NCBI RefSeq assembly: GCF_020687045.1
Contig: NZ_JAJEPW010000011.1
Location: forward strand, 9,820-73,819
DNA length: 64,000 bases
Direction of reading: 5' to 3'
From: Vescimonas cirricatena
Lineage (GTDB): Bacteria > Bacillota > Clostridia > Oscillospirales > Oscillospiraceae
The number at the start of each line of letters is the position of its first letter. Position 1 is the first letter of the stretch. Shown here piece by piece: positions 8,751-17,040 of the stretch. Both the position numbers and the translations under genes were made by a program. The notes under the pieces were generated by a model. The model worked only from the letters and a program-made list of their open reading frames with translations. It had not been told where the DNA came from and searched no databases.

Positions 8751-9625
8751 TTTTTAGAAGCCTCCGTTCCCATTTTTTTGTCCAGTATTTCGCAAAAGCT
8801 CTTTTTGGAGAGCCGCACCAGCCTGGTGGTATATTTTGAGGTGCTTACCCGCACCTGGTCTCCGTTTTTCAGGGAAAACGCCTTGCCGCCGTCCACGGAA
8901 AGATAGACGAATTTCCGGTTGGCGTCCGCCGCCTCCACGGTGATTATATGCTCCGGCGAAAGCACATAGGAGGACGAGCGGGTGGAATGGGGGCAGATGG
9001 GCGTCAGCAGCAGGTTCTTTGCGGTGGGCTCCACGATAGGCCCTCCGGCGGCCATGGAATAGCCGGTGGAGCCGGTGGGGGTGGAGACGATGATGCCGTC
9101 GCCGCCTACCTTGGTCAGGCGGCCCTCCTCCGTGAAGATATCCAGCCGCACCACCCGGGCGATGGAGCCCTTGGACACCACTGCGTCGTTCAGGGCGATG
9201 TTGTTATATACCTGCCGCCCCTCCCGCAGCACCGACACGTCCAGCATCATCCGGGATTCCACGGTGAAGCGGCCCTGGGCCAGGTCCCGCAGCCGGTCCA
9301 GCTCGTTGACCTCCAGCTCCGACATGAAGCCAAGGCTCCCCAGGTTCACCCCCAGCACCGGCACGCTGTGCAGTGCCACGGTACGGGCCAGGTGCAGGAT
9401 GGTGCCATCGCCGCCGAAGGCGATCAGCAGGTCCGCCTGGCGGATCTCCTGCTGTAAGGGGCGCATGGACAGGCCCAGCTCCTCGCCGTACCCCTCCCGC
9501 TGGAAGGGCAGGCAAACGGAGGTCTGCATCCCCAGGCTTTCCAGCATATCCCGGGATTGTCTACACACTTTCAGTTCACTGTCCCGGTACGGATTGGGAC
9601 AAAGTATCACGCGTTTTGGTTTCAT
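8747..9625 (-). CDS. nadK: NAD kinase
   Basis: 292 residues from the ATG at 9625, chosen because GAGGTG lies 7 bases upstream; a GTG at 9634 is possible but would overlap that site. The protein phosphorylates NAD+ to NADP+. Family motifs are present: GGDGT near residue 71 and the NAD-binding TPTGSTGYSMAAGGPI segment. It overlaps argR by 4 bases downstream and sits 10 bases after tlyA. Confidence 0.95.
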   Translation of the reverse strand: MKPKRVILCPNPYRDSELKVCRQSRDMLESLGMQTSVCLPFQREGYGEELGLSMRPLQQEIRQADLLIAFGGDGTILHLARTVALHSVPVLGVNLGSLGFMSELEVNELDRLRDLAQGRFTVESRMMLDVSVLREGRQVYNNIALNDAVVSKGSIARVVRLDIFTEEGRLTKVGGDGIIVSTPTGSTGYSMAAGGPIVEPTAKNLLLTPICPHSTRSSSYVLSPEHIITVEAADANRKFVYLSVDGGKAFSLKNGDQVRVSTSKYTTRLVRLSKKSFCEILDKKMGTEASKK

Positions 9626-9635
9626 GCCGCTCACC

Positions 9636-10439
9636 TCAGTCCTTCAATTGGCTGTGGGACGCCTCCACGATCTCCGGCAGAGAGAAGTCGCCGGGGGTTC
9701 CCTGCCCGTGACGAAGATAGCCCAGATATTCGATATTCCCCTCCGGTCCCCGGATGGGGGAATAAGTAATTCCAAGCACTGTAAAGTGGTTTTCCTTCGC
9801 ATGGCGCAGAAACGCCTCCAGCACCTCCAGGTGCACGGCCGGGTCCCGGACCACGCCCTTTTTGCCCACCTTTTCCCGGCCCGCCTCAAACTGAGGCTTC
9901 ACCAGGCAGACGGCCTCCCCCTCCGGGGACAGCAGCCCGTCCAGGGCCGGAAGAATCAGGCCTAGCGAGATAAAGGACACGTCCACGGAGGCAAAGTCCA
10001 GCTCCTGGGGGATCTGCTCATGGGTGAGATACCGGGCGTTGGTGCGCTCCATGCACACCACCCGGGGGTCCCCCCGGAGCTTCCAGTCCAGCTGGCCATA
10101 GCCCACGTCTACGGCGTAGACCTTCTGGGCGCCGTTTTGCAGCATACAGTCGGTGAAGCCCCCGGTGGAGGCCCCGATATCGGCGCAGACCTTGCCGGTA
10201 AGGGTCAGCGGAAAGGTCTTCATGGCCTTTTCCAGCTTCAGGCCGCCCCGGCTGACGTAGGGCAGGGCGTGTCCCCGCACCTCGATCTGCGCGGTGTTGG
10301 GCACCGCCGTGCCGGGCTTGTCCACCCGCTGACCGTCCACAAACACGCTGCCGGTCATGATGACGGCCTGGGCCTTCTGGCGGCTTTCCATATGCCCCTG
10401 CTCCACCAGCAGCACGTCCAGTCTTGTTTTATTGCTCAT
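9636..10439 (-). CDS. tlyA: TlyA-family rRNA 2'-O-methyltransferase / hemolysin-like
   Basis: 267 residues from the ATG at 10439 (MSNKTRLDVLLVEQG), the normal family start; the longer open frame is discarded. Residues 1-65 form an S4 RNA-binding domain, and the rest is a Rossmann methyltransferase with the SAM-binding CADIGASTGGFTDCML motif. Family members methylate ribosomal RNA; the exact target here is not known. The first codons overlap the end of dxs by 11 bases, which implies coupled translation. Confidence 0.92.
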   Translation of the reverse strand: MSNKTRLDVLLVEQGHMESRQKAQAVIMTGSVFVDGQRVDKPGTAVPNTAQIEVRGHALPYVSRGGLKLEKAMKTFPLTLTGKVCADIGASTGGFTDCMLQNGAQKVYAVDVGYGQLDWKLRGDPRVVCMERTNARYLTHEQIPQELDFASVDVSFISLGLILPALDGLLSPEGEAVCLVKPQFEAGREKVGKKGVVRDPAVHLEVLEAFLRHAKENHFTVLGITYSPIRGPEGNIEYLGYLRHGQGTPGDFSLPEIVEASHSQLKD

Positions 10440-12285
10440 GCAGCATCTCCTCCACACTGTCCGCAACACTCCGGGCGTCCAGACCGAAGGCTTTGTATAA
10501 CTGGTCCACCGTACCCTGGGGGGCAAACCGGCCGCCCAGATTTTTCAGCGTCAGACAGCGGGGCTCCATCCGCTCCTGGGCCAGGATAGCGGCTATGCGC
10601 TGACCCACGCAGCCGGTGGCCATGCAGTCCTCCAGCACCAGCAGGCGCTCCGTGCCGGAGAGGGCCTCCTTCACCGCGCCGCTGTCCAGAGGACAGATCT
10701 GGTTCAGCTTCAGCACCCGGACCCGGATCCCCTTCTGGGCCAGAAGGTCCGCCGCGTCCAGGGCCTGGTTCACCAGAATGCCGTAGGTCAGGATCGCGGC
10801 GTCCTCGCCCTCCCGCAGGCAGGCAAAGGCTCCGTCGCCGCCGTCCTCCCGGTAGCGGCCCTGGCCGCCCCGAGGATACCGCACCGCCACGGGGCCGTCG
10901 ATCTCCTCCACCGCCCGGTGCAGCATCCGCCGCAGCTCAGCAAAGCTGGCGGGACACAGCACCGTCATCCCCGGCACCTGGGACAGGTACATGGGGTCGA
11001 AGCAGCCGTGGTGGGTCTCGCCGTCGGCTCCTACCAGTCCTGCCCGGTCCACCCCCAGCACCACATGGAGATGATTCAGCGCCACATCGTGCAGCAGCAT
11101 GTCATAACCCCGCTGCAAGAAGCTGGAATACACTGCAAACACCGGCACCATGCCCTGCTGGGCCATACCGGCGCACATGGCCACCCCGTGGCCCTCGGCA
11201 ATGCCCACATCGAAAAAGCGCTTGGGCAGGGCGTGGGCAAACTCCGTCAGCCCCGTGCCGTCCACCATGGCGGCGGTAACGGCGCAGATCCGGTCGTCCT
11301 TTTGGGCCAGGTCCAGCAGCTCATGGCCGAACACGGTGGAAAAGCTCTCCCCCGACGATTTCAGGGGCTTTCCGGTCTCCACATCGAAGGGGCCCACGCC
11401 GTGGTATTTCCCCGGCTCCTGCTGGGCGTAGGGGTATCCCTTTCCCTTGACGGTATGCACATGCAGCAGCACCGGCCGGCGCATATCCCGGGCCAGCACC
11501 AGCATCTGGGTCAGGGTCTCCACATCGTGGCCGTCCACGGGACCCATATAGGTAAAGCCCATGTTTTCAAACACCGTACTGCCGGGCAGCAGGGATTTTT
11601 TCAGGGCCGTTTTCACATCGTGGCTCATGGCGTACACCCGCTTGCCGGTCTGGCTGCCGGTGAGCATCTGGCGATAGCGCCGCTTGAACTCGTAATACTC
11701 CGGCGTGCTGCGCAGCCGGGACAGGTGCCGGGACAGGCCGCCCACGTTGGGGTCAATGGACATGCCATTGTCGTTGAGGATCACGATCAGCGGCTCGCCG
11801 CTGGCTCCGGCGTCGTTGAGCCCCTCGAAGCTCAGACCGCCGCCCATGGCGCCGTCGCCGATCAGGGCCAGCACATGATAGTCCTTCCCCTGCAGGGTCC
11901 TGGCCCGGGCCATGCCCAGGGCCACCGACACGGAGTTGGAGGCATGACCGGCGATAAATGCGTCGTGGACGCTCTCCCAGGGCTTGGGGAAGCCGGACAG
12001 GCCCCCGAACTGCCGCAGGGTATCGAACAGCTCCCGCCGCCCGGTCAGGGCCTTGTGGACATAGCACTGGTGGCCCACGTCGAACACCAGCCGGTCCACG
12101 GAGGTGTCGAACACCCGGTGGATGGCCACGGTAAGCTCCACCACCCCCAGATTGGAGGCCAGGTGGCCGCCGGTCCGGGATACCTCCCGCACCAGGAAAT
12201 CCCGCAGCTCCGCACAGAGCTGCCGGGCCTGATTTTCATTGAGCCCCTTCACATCGGCGGGGCTGTCCATATGGTCTAAAATCAA
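10429..12285 (-). CDS. dxs: 1-deoxy-D-xylulose-5-phosphate synthase
   Basis: 618 residues. It condenses pyruvate and glyceraldehyde 3-phosphate to DXP, the entry step of the MEP isoprenoid pathway. Thiamine-diphosphate binding is shown by GDGAMGGGLSFEGLNDAG, and the transketolase central domain by GLVGADGETHHGCFD. The start is TTG at 12285 (MILDHMDSPADVK matches the family N-terminus) after GGAGCG. It lies 15 bases after oapA, in the same order as in OLE-containing Firmicutes. Confidence 0.96.
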   Translation of the reverse strand: MILDHMDSPADVKGLNENQARQLCAELRDFLVREVSRTGGHLASNLGVVELTVAIHRVFDTSVDRLVFDVGHQCYVHKALTGRRELFDTLRQFGGLSGFPKPWESVHDAFIAGHASNSVSVALGMARARTLQGKDYHVLALIGDGAMGGGLSFEGLNDAGASGEPLIVILNDNGMSIDPNVGGLSRHLSRLRSTPEYYEFKRRYRQMLTGSQTGKRVYAMSHDVKTALKKSLLPGSTVFENMGFTYMGPVDGHDVETLTQMLVLARDMRRPVLLHVHTVKGKGYPYAQQEPGKYHGVGPFDVETGKPLKSSGESFSTVFGHELLDLAQKDDRICAVTAAMVDGTGLTEFAHALPKRFFDVGIAEGHGVAMCAGMAQQGMVPVFAVYSSFLQRGYDMLLHDVALNHLHVVLGVDRAGLVGADGETHHGCFDPMYLSQVPGMTVLCPASFAELRRMLHRAVEEIDGPVAVRYPRGGQGRYREDGGDGAFACLREGEDAAILTYGILVNQALDAADLLAQKGIRVRVLKLNQICPLDSGAVKEALSGTERLLVLEDCMATGCVGQRIAAILAQERMEPRCLTLKNLGGRFAPQGTVDQLYKAFGLDARSVADSVEEMLHEQ

Positions 12286-12300
12286 CGATATCGCTCCATT

Positions 12301-12867
12301 TCAGCGTGAGAGATGCAGGGCGTGCATGATCCGGGCCACCCGGTATACCACGCTGGTGCACTGGTTGATGGCCACGGTTTTGCCCAGGGCCTTGCCGCCG
12401 ATGGTAATGCCGGAGATCAGCGCCGTGGCCCCGATGGAGATCAGCACCGAGGTGGTGCTCAGGTCCCTTTGCAGGTGGGTGACGATCACCGCCGCGGTGG
12501 AACCGCTGACGATGCCGCAGATGTCGCCCACCACGTCGTTGCACACGGAGGACACCTGGTTGGCATTCTGCAGCAGGCGGATGGCCGCCTTGGCGCCCTT
12601 TTCCTTGTGGGCGGCCATGGAGTGGAAGGGCTTGGGGTCCGCCGCTGTAACGGCCACGCCGATCATGTCGAACACGATGCCCAGGCCGATGAACACGGCC
12701 AGCACCAGCGCCGCCACAACGTATCCCGTGCCCTCCAGGGCGGTGGTGGAGAAAAAGCTCAGCAGCGCCGACAGCACCACCGCCAGCACAAACACCCGCA
12801 GGGCCCAGCCCCGGCCGCTTTTCTTTTTCCCGCCGTTTTTGTCCTTGCTCCTGTCGCGATCGCTCAA
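12301..12867 (-). CDS. oapA: OLE RNA-associated membrane protein OapA-like
   Basis: 188 residues from a TTG at 12867 (MSDRDRSKDK), favoured because GCGAGGG lies 8 bases upstream; the 203-residue longer reading starts inside the RNA's closing stem. The protein is basic at its N-terminus, with hydrophobic segments near residues 25-75 and 130-165 and a conserved-looking NANQVSSVCNDVVGDICG stretch. OapA is a small membrane protein encoded just downstream of OLE RNA, which recruits the RNA to the membrane. Identification rests on size, topology and position between a ~650-nt noncoding transcript and dxs; the family was not searched. Confidence 0.8.
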   Translation of the reverse strand: MSDRDRSKDKNGGKKKSGRGWALRVFVLAVVLSALLSFFSTTALEGTGYVVAALVLAVFIGLGIVFDMIGVAVTAADPKPFHSMAAHKEKGAKAAIRLLQNANQVSSVCNDVVGDICGIVSGSTAAVIVTHLQRDLSTTSVLISIGATALISGITIGGKALGKTVAINQCTSVVYRVARIMHALHLSR

Positions 12868-12895
12868 GAGTAGATCCCTCGCTTTGTTGTTATAG

Positions 12896-13549
12896 TACAC
12901 TGAACAGGGCAACGCCGAAGGTTAATCTTACGGCTTAGGTGCGGGTTGGATTTCCCCGCAGCGCGCCTTCCGTCGCCGGTCAGGTGGTTTCCCGTTAGGC
13001 GCTGCGCCATGGTGTTGCCGGCCATGGGACCCGATTGCCACTTAGTCCGCACTGCAATCCCTCCGGCGTCCCGTGAGGACAGCCTAGGTGATTTCCACAG
13101 CGGTCAGACCGTCTCTTAGCCTCTTTTGCAGCCAGGGTTTCAAGGGAATCAACACAGTCTCCCTGGCCGGGGAGACCGGTGCTTCCACTTCCCTATCCAC
13201 CCTGCCCACGCAAGGCAGGCTACTCTGCACACAGCGTTACGGCGGTAAAGCCGGGTAGCACCGCATTGCAGGTTCATCATCTGCCTCGTACACAGGTCGC
13301 TTGACCACAGGGGGAGTACGCCTGTGCACAACAGCAGGTCTCCACGGTAGCAGGGTCGGGTCCTCCATGCCATTGGAGGGCGCCCTACCATCGCAGACGC
13401 GGGGGCTCCCGCGTCTCCCCCCAGCACCCACCCCAAACTGGGCGTAAGCAGCAGGCACCAGGGACTTCACAGTTGTGCCCTTTAAAGGATTTTTAGGCCC
13501 TTCTTACAAGACGGCAGATCCGACTAGGATACTGCGCCGCTGTTCAGTA
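12896..13549 (-). ncRNA. ole: OLE (ornate large extremophilic) RNA
   Basis: A ~650-base GC-rich interval without a credible gene, transcribed on the minus strand from its own promoter. Its ends are complementary: CTGAACAG at the 5' end (13540-13547) pairs with CTGTTCAG at the 3' end (12900-12907), closing one large structure. Length (~610 nt is typical), position upstream of an OapA-like gene and dxs, and the following tlyA-nadK-argR-recN order all match the known OLE locus. A conserved-looking unpaired segment lies around 12990-13080. The call is by synteny and architecture, not by a covariance search. Confidence 0.85.
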
Positions 13550-13556
13550 ATTAAGT

Positions 13557-13585
13557 ATATTAGCACACTTTTTCCAAATATTCAA
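13557..13585 (-). promoter_or_regulatory. SigA promoter of the OLE RNA operon
   Basis: Minus strand: TTGAAT (13580-13585), 17 bases, TAATAT (13557-13562). The predicted start near 13549-13550 falls just before the closing stem of the RNA. Confidence 0.85.
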
Positions 13586-13609
13586 GCATTTTATGCAATA
13601 TATTCCGTA

Positions 13610-13647
13610 TAAAATGCGGCAGGGACCGCCGCAAAACGGTCCCTGCC
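13610..13647 (-). terminator. Terminator of spoIVA
   Basis: An 11-bp stem (13618-13628 with 13637-13647) is followed on the minus strand by ATTTTAT. It separates spoIVA from the OLE promoter. Confidence 0.8.
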
Positions 13648-13655
13648 GGGAAAAA

Positions 13656-15137
13656 TCACAGAATGATGCAGATCAGGCCGCCGCTGCCGTCGTTGATGAT
13701 GCGCTCCAGGGCCTCCCGCAGCTTCTTCTGGGAGTCCTGCGGCATCCGCCGGAGCTTTGCCTGCAGGTCGTCTCCCACGATCTCGTGGAAGCTGCGGCCA
13801 AAGATGTTGGACTGCCAGAGCTTGCCGGTGTCTCCCTCGAACTCCTGGAGCAGGTAATTCACCATGTCCTCGGACTGCTTTTCATTGCCCACAATGGGCG
13901 AGACCGTGGTGGCGATGTCCGCCCGGATCATGTGGATGGAGGGGGCGCTGGCCTTCATGCGGACGCTGTATCGCCCGCCCTGGCGGACGATCTCCGGGTC
14001 CTCCAGGTTCAGCTCCTCCACGCTGGGCATCACAATGCCGTAGCCCGTGTCCAGCGCCGCCTGCATGGCGGGAGCCAGGCGGTCATACTCCTTCCGGATG
14101 GCGGCCAGGCTGGTCAGAAGCTGCATCAGGTCGCCGTCGTCCGTCACGGACAGGCCCGACTGGCGGCTCAGGGTGTCGTAAAACAGGCTCCGGGGCAGGT
14201 CCAGGTCCGCCTCGGCAATGCCGATCCCCAGGTTCAGGCTGCGGATGGAGGCGGCGGAGATATCCCCCTCCCCCTGCAGGGCGGACAGGCAGTCCCGCAG
14301 CTGCCGCACATGGGCCAGGTCCGCCGCCTCCCGGCGCACCGCCTGGTATACGCCGGTTTTGATGGGGTGGTCCGGCGGCAGAGCCTCCACCCAGGCCGGC
14401 AGGAACAGGTCCAGCTCCCGCAGGGGAAATTCATACAGCAGCCCCTGCAGCAGCTCCGTGATCTCCTGCTCCCCCAGCTCCAGGCAGTTCACCGGCAGGC
14501 AGCGGACGTCATACCGCCGCTCGATGTCCGCTGCCATGGACTGGGCCCGGGAGCCCTGGGGCTGGGCGGAGTTCAGCAGCACCACAAAGGGCTTGCCAAG
14601 CTCCTGCAGCTCCCGGATTACCCGCTCCTCGGCCTCCAGATAGTCCTCCCGGGGGATCTCCGTGACGCTGCCGTCGGTGGTGACCACGATGCCCACGGTG
14701 GAGTGGTCGCAGATGACCTTCCGGGTGCCCAGCTCCGCCGCCTCGGTCATGGGGATCTCGTGGTCGTACCAGGGGGTCATCACCATCCGGGGAGACAGGT
14801 CCTCATACTGGCCCACGGCGCCGGGCACCATATACCCCACGCAGTCGATGAGCCTTACGGAGAACGTGACCCCCTCCTCCATGCGAACCTCCACCGCCTC
14901 CTCCGGCACGAACTTGGGTTCGGCGGTCATGATGGTGCGGCCGGAGCCGCTCTGGGGCAGCTCATCCCGGGCCCGGTCCCGGCGGTAGCCGTCCTGGATA
15001 TTGGGCAGCACCTGGGTCTCCATAAAGCGCTTGATAAAGGTGGATTTTCCGGTGCGCACCGGCCCCACCACGCCGATGTAAATGCTGCTGCCGGTGCGGG
15101 CCGCCATATCCTGATAAATGGATGCGGACTGATTCAT
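13656..15137 (-). CDS. spoIVA: Stage IV sporulation protein A (spore coat morphogenetic ATPase)
   Basis: 493 residues from the ATG at 15137, preceded by AGGAGG; the in-frame ATG seven codons upstream lacks a site. Walker A GPVRTGKST is at 25-33. The N-terminal TRAFAC-like ATPase, middle domain and C-terminal part that polymerises around the forespore are all present, and the length is almost equal to the Bacillus protein. SpoIVA forms the basement layer of the spore coat. A SigE-like promoter lies just upstream, fitting mother-cell expression. This gene marks the host as a spore former. Confidence 0.97.
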   Translation of the reverse strand: MNQSASIYQDMAARTGSSIYIGVVGPVRTGKSTFIKRFMETQVLPNIQDGYRRDRARDELPQSGSGRTIMTAEPKFVPEEAVEVRMEEGVTFSVRLIDCVGYMVPGAVGQYEDLSPRMVMTPWYDHEIPMTEAAELGTRKVICDHSTVGIVVTTDGSVTEIPREDYLEAEERVIRELQELGKPFVVLLNSAQPQGSRAQSMAADIERRYDVRCLPVNCLELGEQEITELLQGLLYEFPLRELDLFLPAWVEALPPDHPIKTGVYQAVRREAADLAHVRQLRDCLSALQGEGDISAASIRSLNLGIGIAEADLDLPRSLFYDTLSRQSGLSVTDDGDLMQLLTSLAAIRKEYDRLAPAMQAALDTGYGIVMPSVEELNLEDPEIVRQGGRYSVRMKASAPSIHMIRADIATTVSPIVGNEKQSEDMVNYLLQEFEGDTGKLWQSNIFGRSFHEIVGDDLQAKLRRMPQDSQKKLREALERIINDGSGGLICIIL

Positions 15138-15176
15138 GGTCCATTCCTCCTGCTCCATAACATCTTGTCTGGTGCT

Positions 15177-15205
15177 ACTCTATGCGTCCCCGGGCCGGGA
15201 TAGAC
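15177..15205 (-). promoter_or_regulatory. Candidate SigE promoter of spoIVA
   Basis: Minus strand: GTCTATC (15199-15205), 14 bases, CATAGAGT (15177-15184). The -10 resembles the SigE form CATAnAnT and the spacing is right; the -35 is only partly matched. Confidence 0.45.
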
Positions 15206-15237
15206 GGAAAATTTTTACAGAAAAAGCCGACAACATG

Positions 15238-15273
15238 TTGATTAATAGGCAATACCTGTGTTAAAATACAGGT
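15238..15273 (+). promoter_or_regulatory. Promoter with overlapping palindromic operator for TetR gene
   Basis: TTGATT (15238-15243), 18 bases, TAAAAT (15262-15267). The inverted repeat ACCTGT (15254-15259) / ACAGGT (15268-15273) covers the -10, and a further ACAG-GTT half site follows. This placement fits autorepression by the TetR protein. Confidence 0.65.
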
Positions 15274-15316
15274 CAAACAGGTTCGTTAAAAATCCAACAA
15301 AAAGGGGGATGCCCAT

Positions 15317-15904
15317 ATGGAACAGTCCAGCACAGACCGCCGGGTGCGAAAAACCAAAAAGCAGCTGCGCCTGGCGCTGATGGAGCTGCTGGCGGAAAAA
15401 AGCGCCAAGTCCATCTCCGTGCGGGAGCTGACCGAGCGGGCGGATATCAACCGCGGCACCTTCTATATCCACTATCGGGACGTAGGGGACCTTCTGCAGC
15501 GGCTGGAGGATGAGATGGCGGATCGGCTGACGGCTCTGTGCAAGGACCACAAGCCCGAGGACTCCACCGGGGAGCAGTTCCCCTTCCTGCGGGACCTGTA
15601 CCGCTTTATCCTGGACAACGCCGACCTGTGCCGGGTGCTGCTGGGTCCCAACGGGGACATCGCCTATACCAACCGCATCTGCTGCATTCTGCGGGATTAT
15701 TTTCTGTATGACTTCCTGTCCCAGTTCTATCCCGGGGACCGGCAGCGGCTGAACCACTTCTGTTCATTTATCGTGTCGGGCAACCTGAATCTGGCGCTGT
15801 CCTGGCTGCGGGACGGGGGCCAGGAGTCGCCGGATGAGATGGCCCGTCTGGCGGGCAGTATCATCATGGGCGGCGTCAGCGCCCTGGGTGCGCCAAGTCT
15901 GTAA
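15317..15904 (+). CDS. TetR-family transcriptional regulator
   Basis: 195 residues. The N-terminal helix-turn-helix (about 10-57) carries KTKKQLRLALMELL and the typical ADINRGTFYIHYRDVGDLL recognition helix. The C-terminal region resembles the TetR_C_8 ligand domain of DhaS-like regulators. No target gene lies next to it, since spoIVA is divergent and the transglutaminase gene convergent. A palindrome over its own promoter suggests at least autoregulation. Ligand and regulon are unknown. Confidence 0.88.
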   Translation: MEQSSTDRRVRKTKKQLRLALMELLAEKSAKSISVRELTERADINRGTFYIHYRDVGDLLQRLEDEMADRLTALCKDHKPEDSTGEQFPFLRDLYRFILDNADLCRVLLGPNGDIAYTNRICCILRDYFLYDFLSQFYPGDRQRLNHFCSFIVSGNLNLALSWLRDGGQESPDEMARLAGSIIMGGVSALGAPSL

Positions 15905-15934
15905 CAGGTCCGGAATCCCCTGCAGCTGCTTATA

Positions 15935-15983
15935 AAAACACCCCTCATGCAGGTTTATACGCCTGCATGAGGGGTGTTTTTTT
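15935..15983. terminator. Bidirectional terminator
   Basis: CACCCCTCATGCAGG and its complement form a ~15-bp stem around 15939-15976, flanked by A and T runs. It ends both the TetR gene and the convergent transglutaminase gene. Confidence 0.9.
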
Positions 15984-16029
15984 CTGTTTTCCGGTTCGAT
16001 GCAATTGTTTTCGGAAGCTCTATCTTTGC

Positions 16030-17040
16030 TTACAGTTCGTTTCCCTCGTCCGGCTGCTGGACCAGCAGGGTCTCTCCGGCCGGGGCGTCGGTGAAGTCCA
16101 GCTGCACCACCGCCTGGGCGGTGTTCACGGAGCAGCTGACGCATTTGCCGCGCTCTGCGGCTGCGGCGGCGCAGCGGTTCAGAAGGTCCGTCAGGATTTC
16201 CCGGTTCAGCCCGCCGCCCCGCCAGTGGAACACAAAATGGGGCTGCTTTTTCCGCAGGGCCTGGCGGGCACGGTTTTCCACGTCCTCCGGCTTGGTGAAG
16301 GACAGGGGGCGGTAGTAGTACCCCTTGTCCGCCGTGCAGGGCGGCAGCGGAAGCACCAGCGTCTCGTGATCCCGGAAGATGTGCCGGTCGTCCAGGTTGA
16401 AATAGTCGTACCGGGGCGTTCCCCGCTGGAGGGAGTTGTCAAAGGTGGCGTCCAGGTGGTAGCGCTGGCCGTCCACCGTTATCACGTTCCAGGTGTGGCG
16501 GTATTTCACGCCCCGCTCCGGGGCCGCCTCGCTGAGAGCCACGATGCAGGGCAGCTGCACCGCGTCGCACAGGGCCTTCACCGTTTTGGCAATGCCCTCG
16601 CACACCCCCACCCCCTGGGTCAGGGGGCCGATGATCTCGTGGGAATAGGGCTTTTTCAGCTTGTCATACCGGACGTTCTCCAGAATGAAGGCGTGGATGG
16701 CCAGCTCCTTGTCCCGGTCGCTTTTTCCCTGCAGGGGCCGGGCCAGGCGGTCCAGCCGGGCGGCCACCGCCTGGCGGTGCTGGCGGATCTTCCCCTTGTC
16801 AAACAGGTACTCCGGCAGCAGCTCCACATGGTCCGCCCCGGGCATCCACCGGTACTGAAACCCGGTGACATAGAACAGCAGCGGCGTGTCCAGCTTCAGC
16901 CGCAGATAGATGTCCGACAGCTCCGGGCCGTCCAGCCGGGGCACCCGGATCCCCGGGGCCAGGGCCTCCATACCCGCCAGCATGGCGTCGTATACCCCGC
17001 GCTTTTCCCGGTCCAGCTGGCGGTAATAATAGCCCGCCAT
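16030..17040 (-). CDS. Transglutaminase-like domain protein
   Basis: 336 residues without an obvious signal peptide. The C-terminal half has the transglutaminase-like catalytic triad: Cys147 in GVGVCEGIAKT, His182 in RHTWN and Asp197 in HLDATFD. The first 100 residues are helical and charged. Such domains in bacteria are usually cysteine proteases or amide hydrolases rather than cross-linkers. Its start codon overlaps the aroF stop (TGATG), so both are made from one transcript. The pairing with an aromatic synthesis gene is unexplained. Confidence 0.8.
   Translation of the reverse strand: MAGYYYRQLDREKRGVYDAMLAGMEALAPGIRVPRLDGPELSDIYLRLKLDTPLLFYVTGFQYRWMPGADHVELLPEYLFDKGKIRQHRQAVAARLDRLARPLQGKSDRDKELAIHAFILENVRYDKLKKPYSHEIIGPLTQGVGVCEGIAKTVKALCDAVQLPCIVALSEAAPERGVKYRHTWNVITVDGQRYHLDATFDNSLQRGTPRYDYFNLDDRHIFRDHETLVLPLPPCTADKGYYYRPLSFTKPEDVENRARQALRKKQPHFVFHWRGGGLNREILTDLLNRCAAAAAERGKCVSCSVNTAQAVVQLDFTDAPAGETLLVQQPDEGNEL

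Noticed and set aside
5017..8906. Very long plus-strand ORFs (514 and 711 codons) opposite tyrS and recN-nadK
   Set aside because: They mirror the codon structure of the real minus-strand genes, are rich in His, Gly, Gln and Leu, and have no family motifs or ribosome sites. Typical GC-rich antisense shadows.
12301..12912. Start of the OapA-like gene at 12912
   Set aside because: That start lies inside the OLE closing stem region and has no ribosome site; TTG at 12867 has GCGAGGG at a proper distance.
12950..13550. RNase P RNA or tmRNA in the noncoding interval
   Set aside because: The hallmark segments of both RNAs were not found on either strand, and the neighbourhood fits OLE instead.
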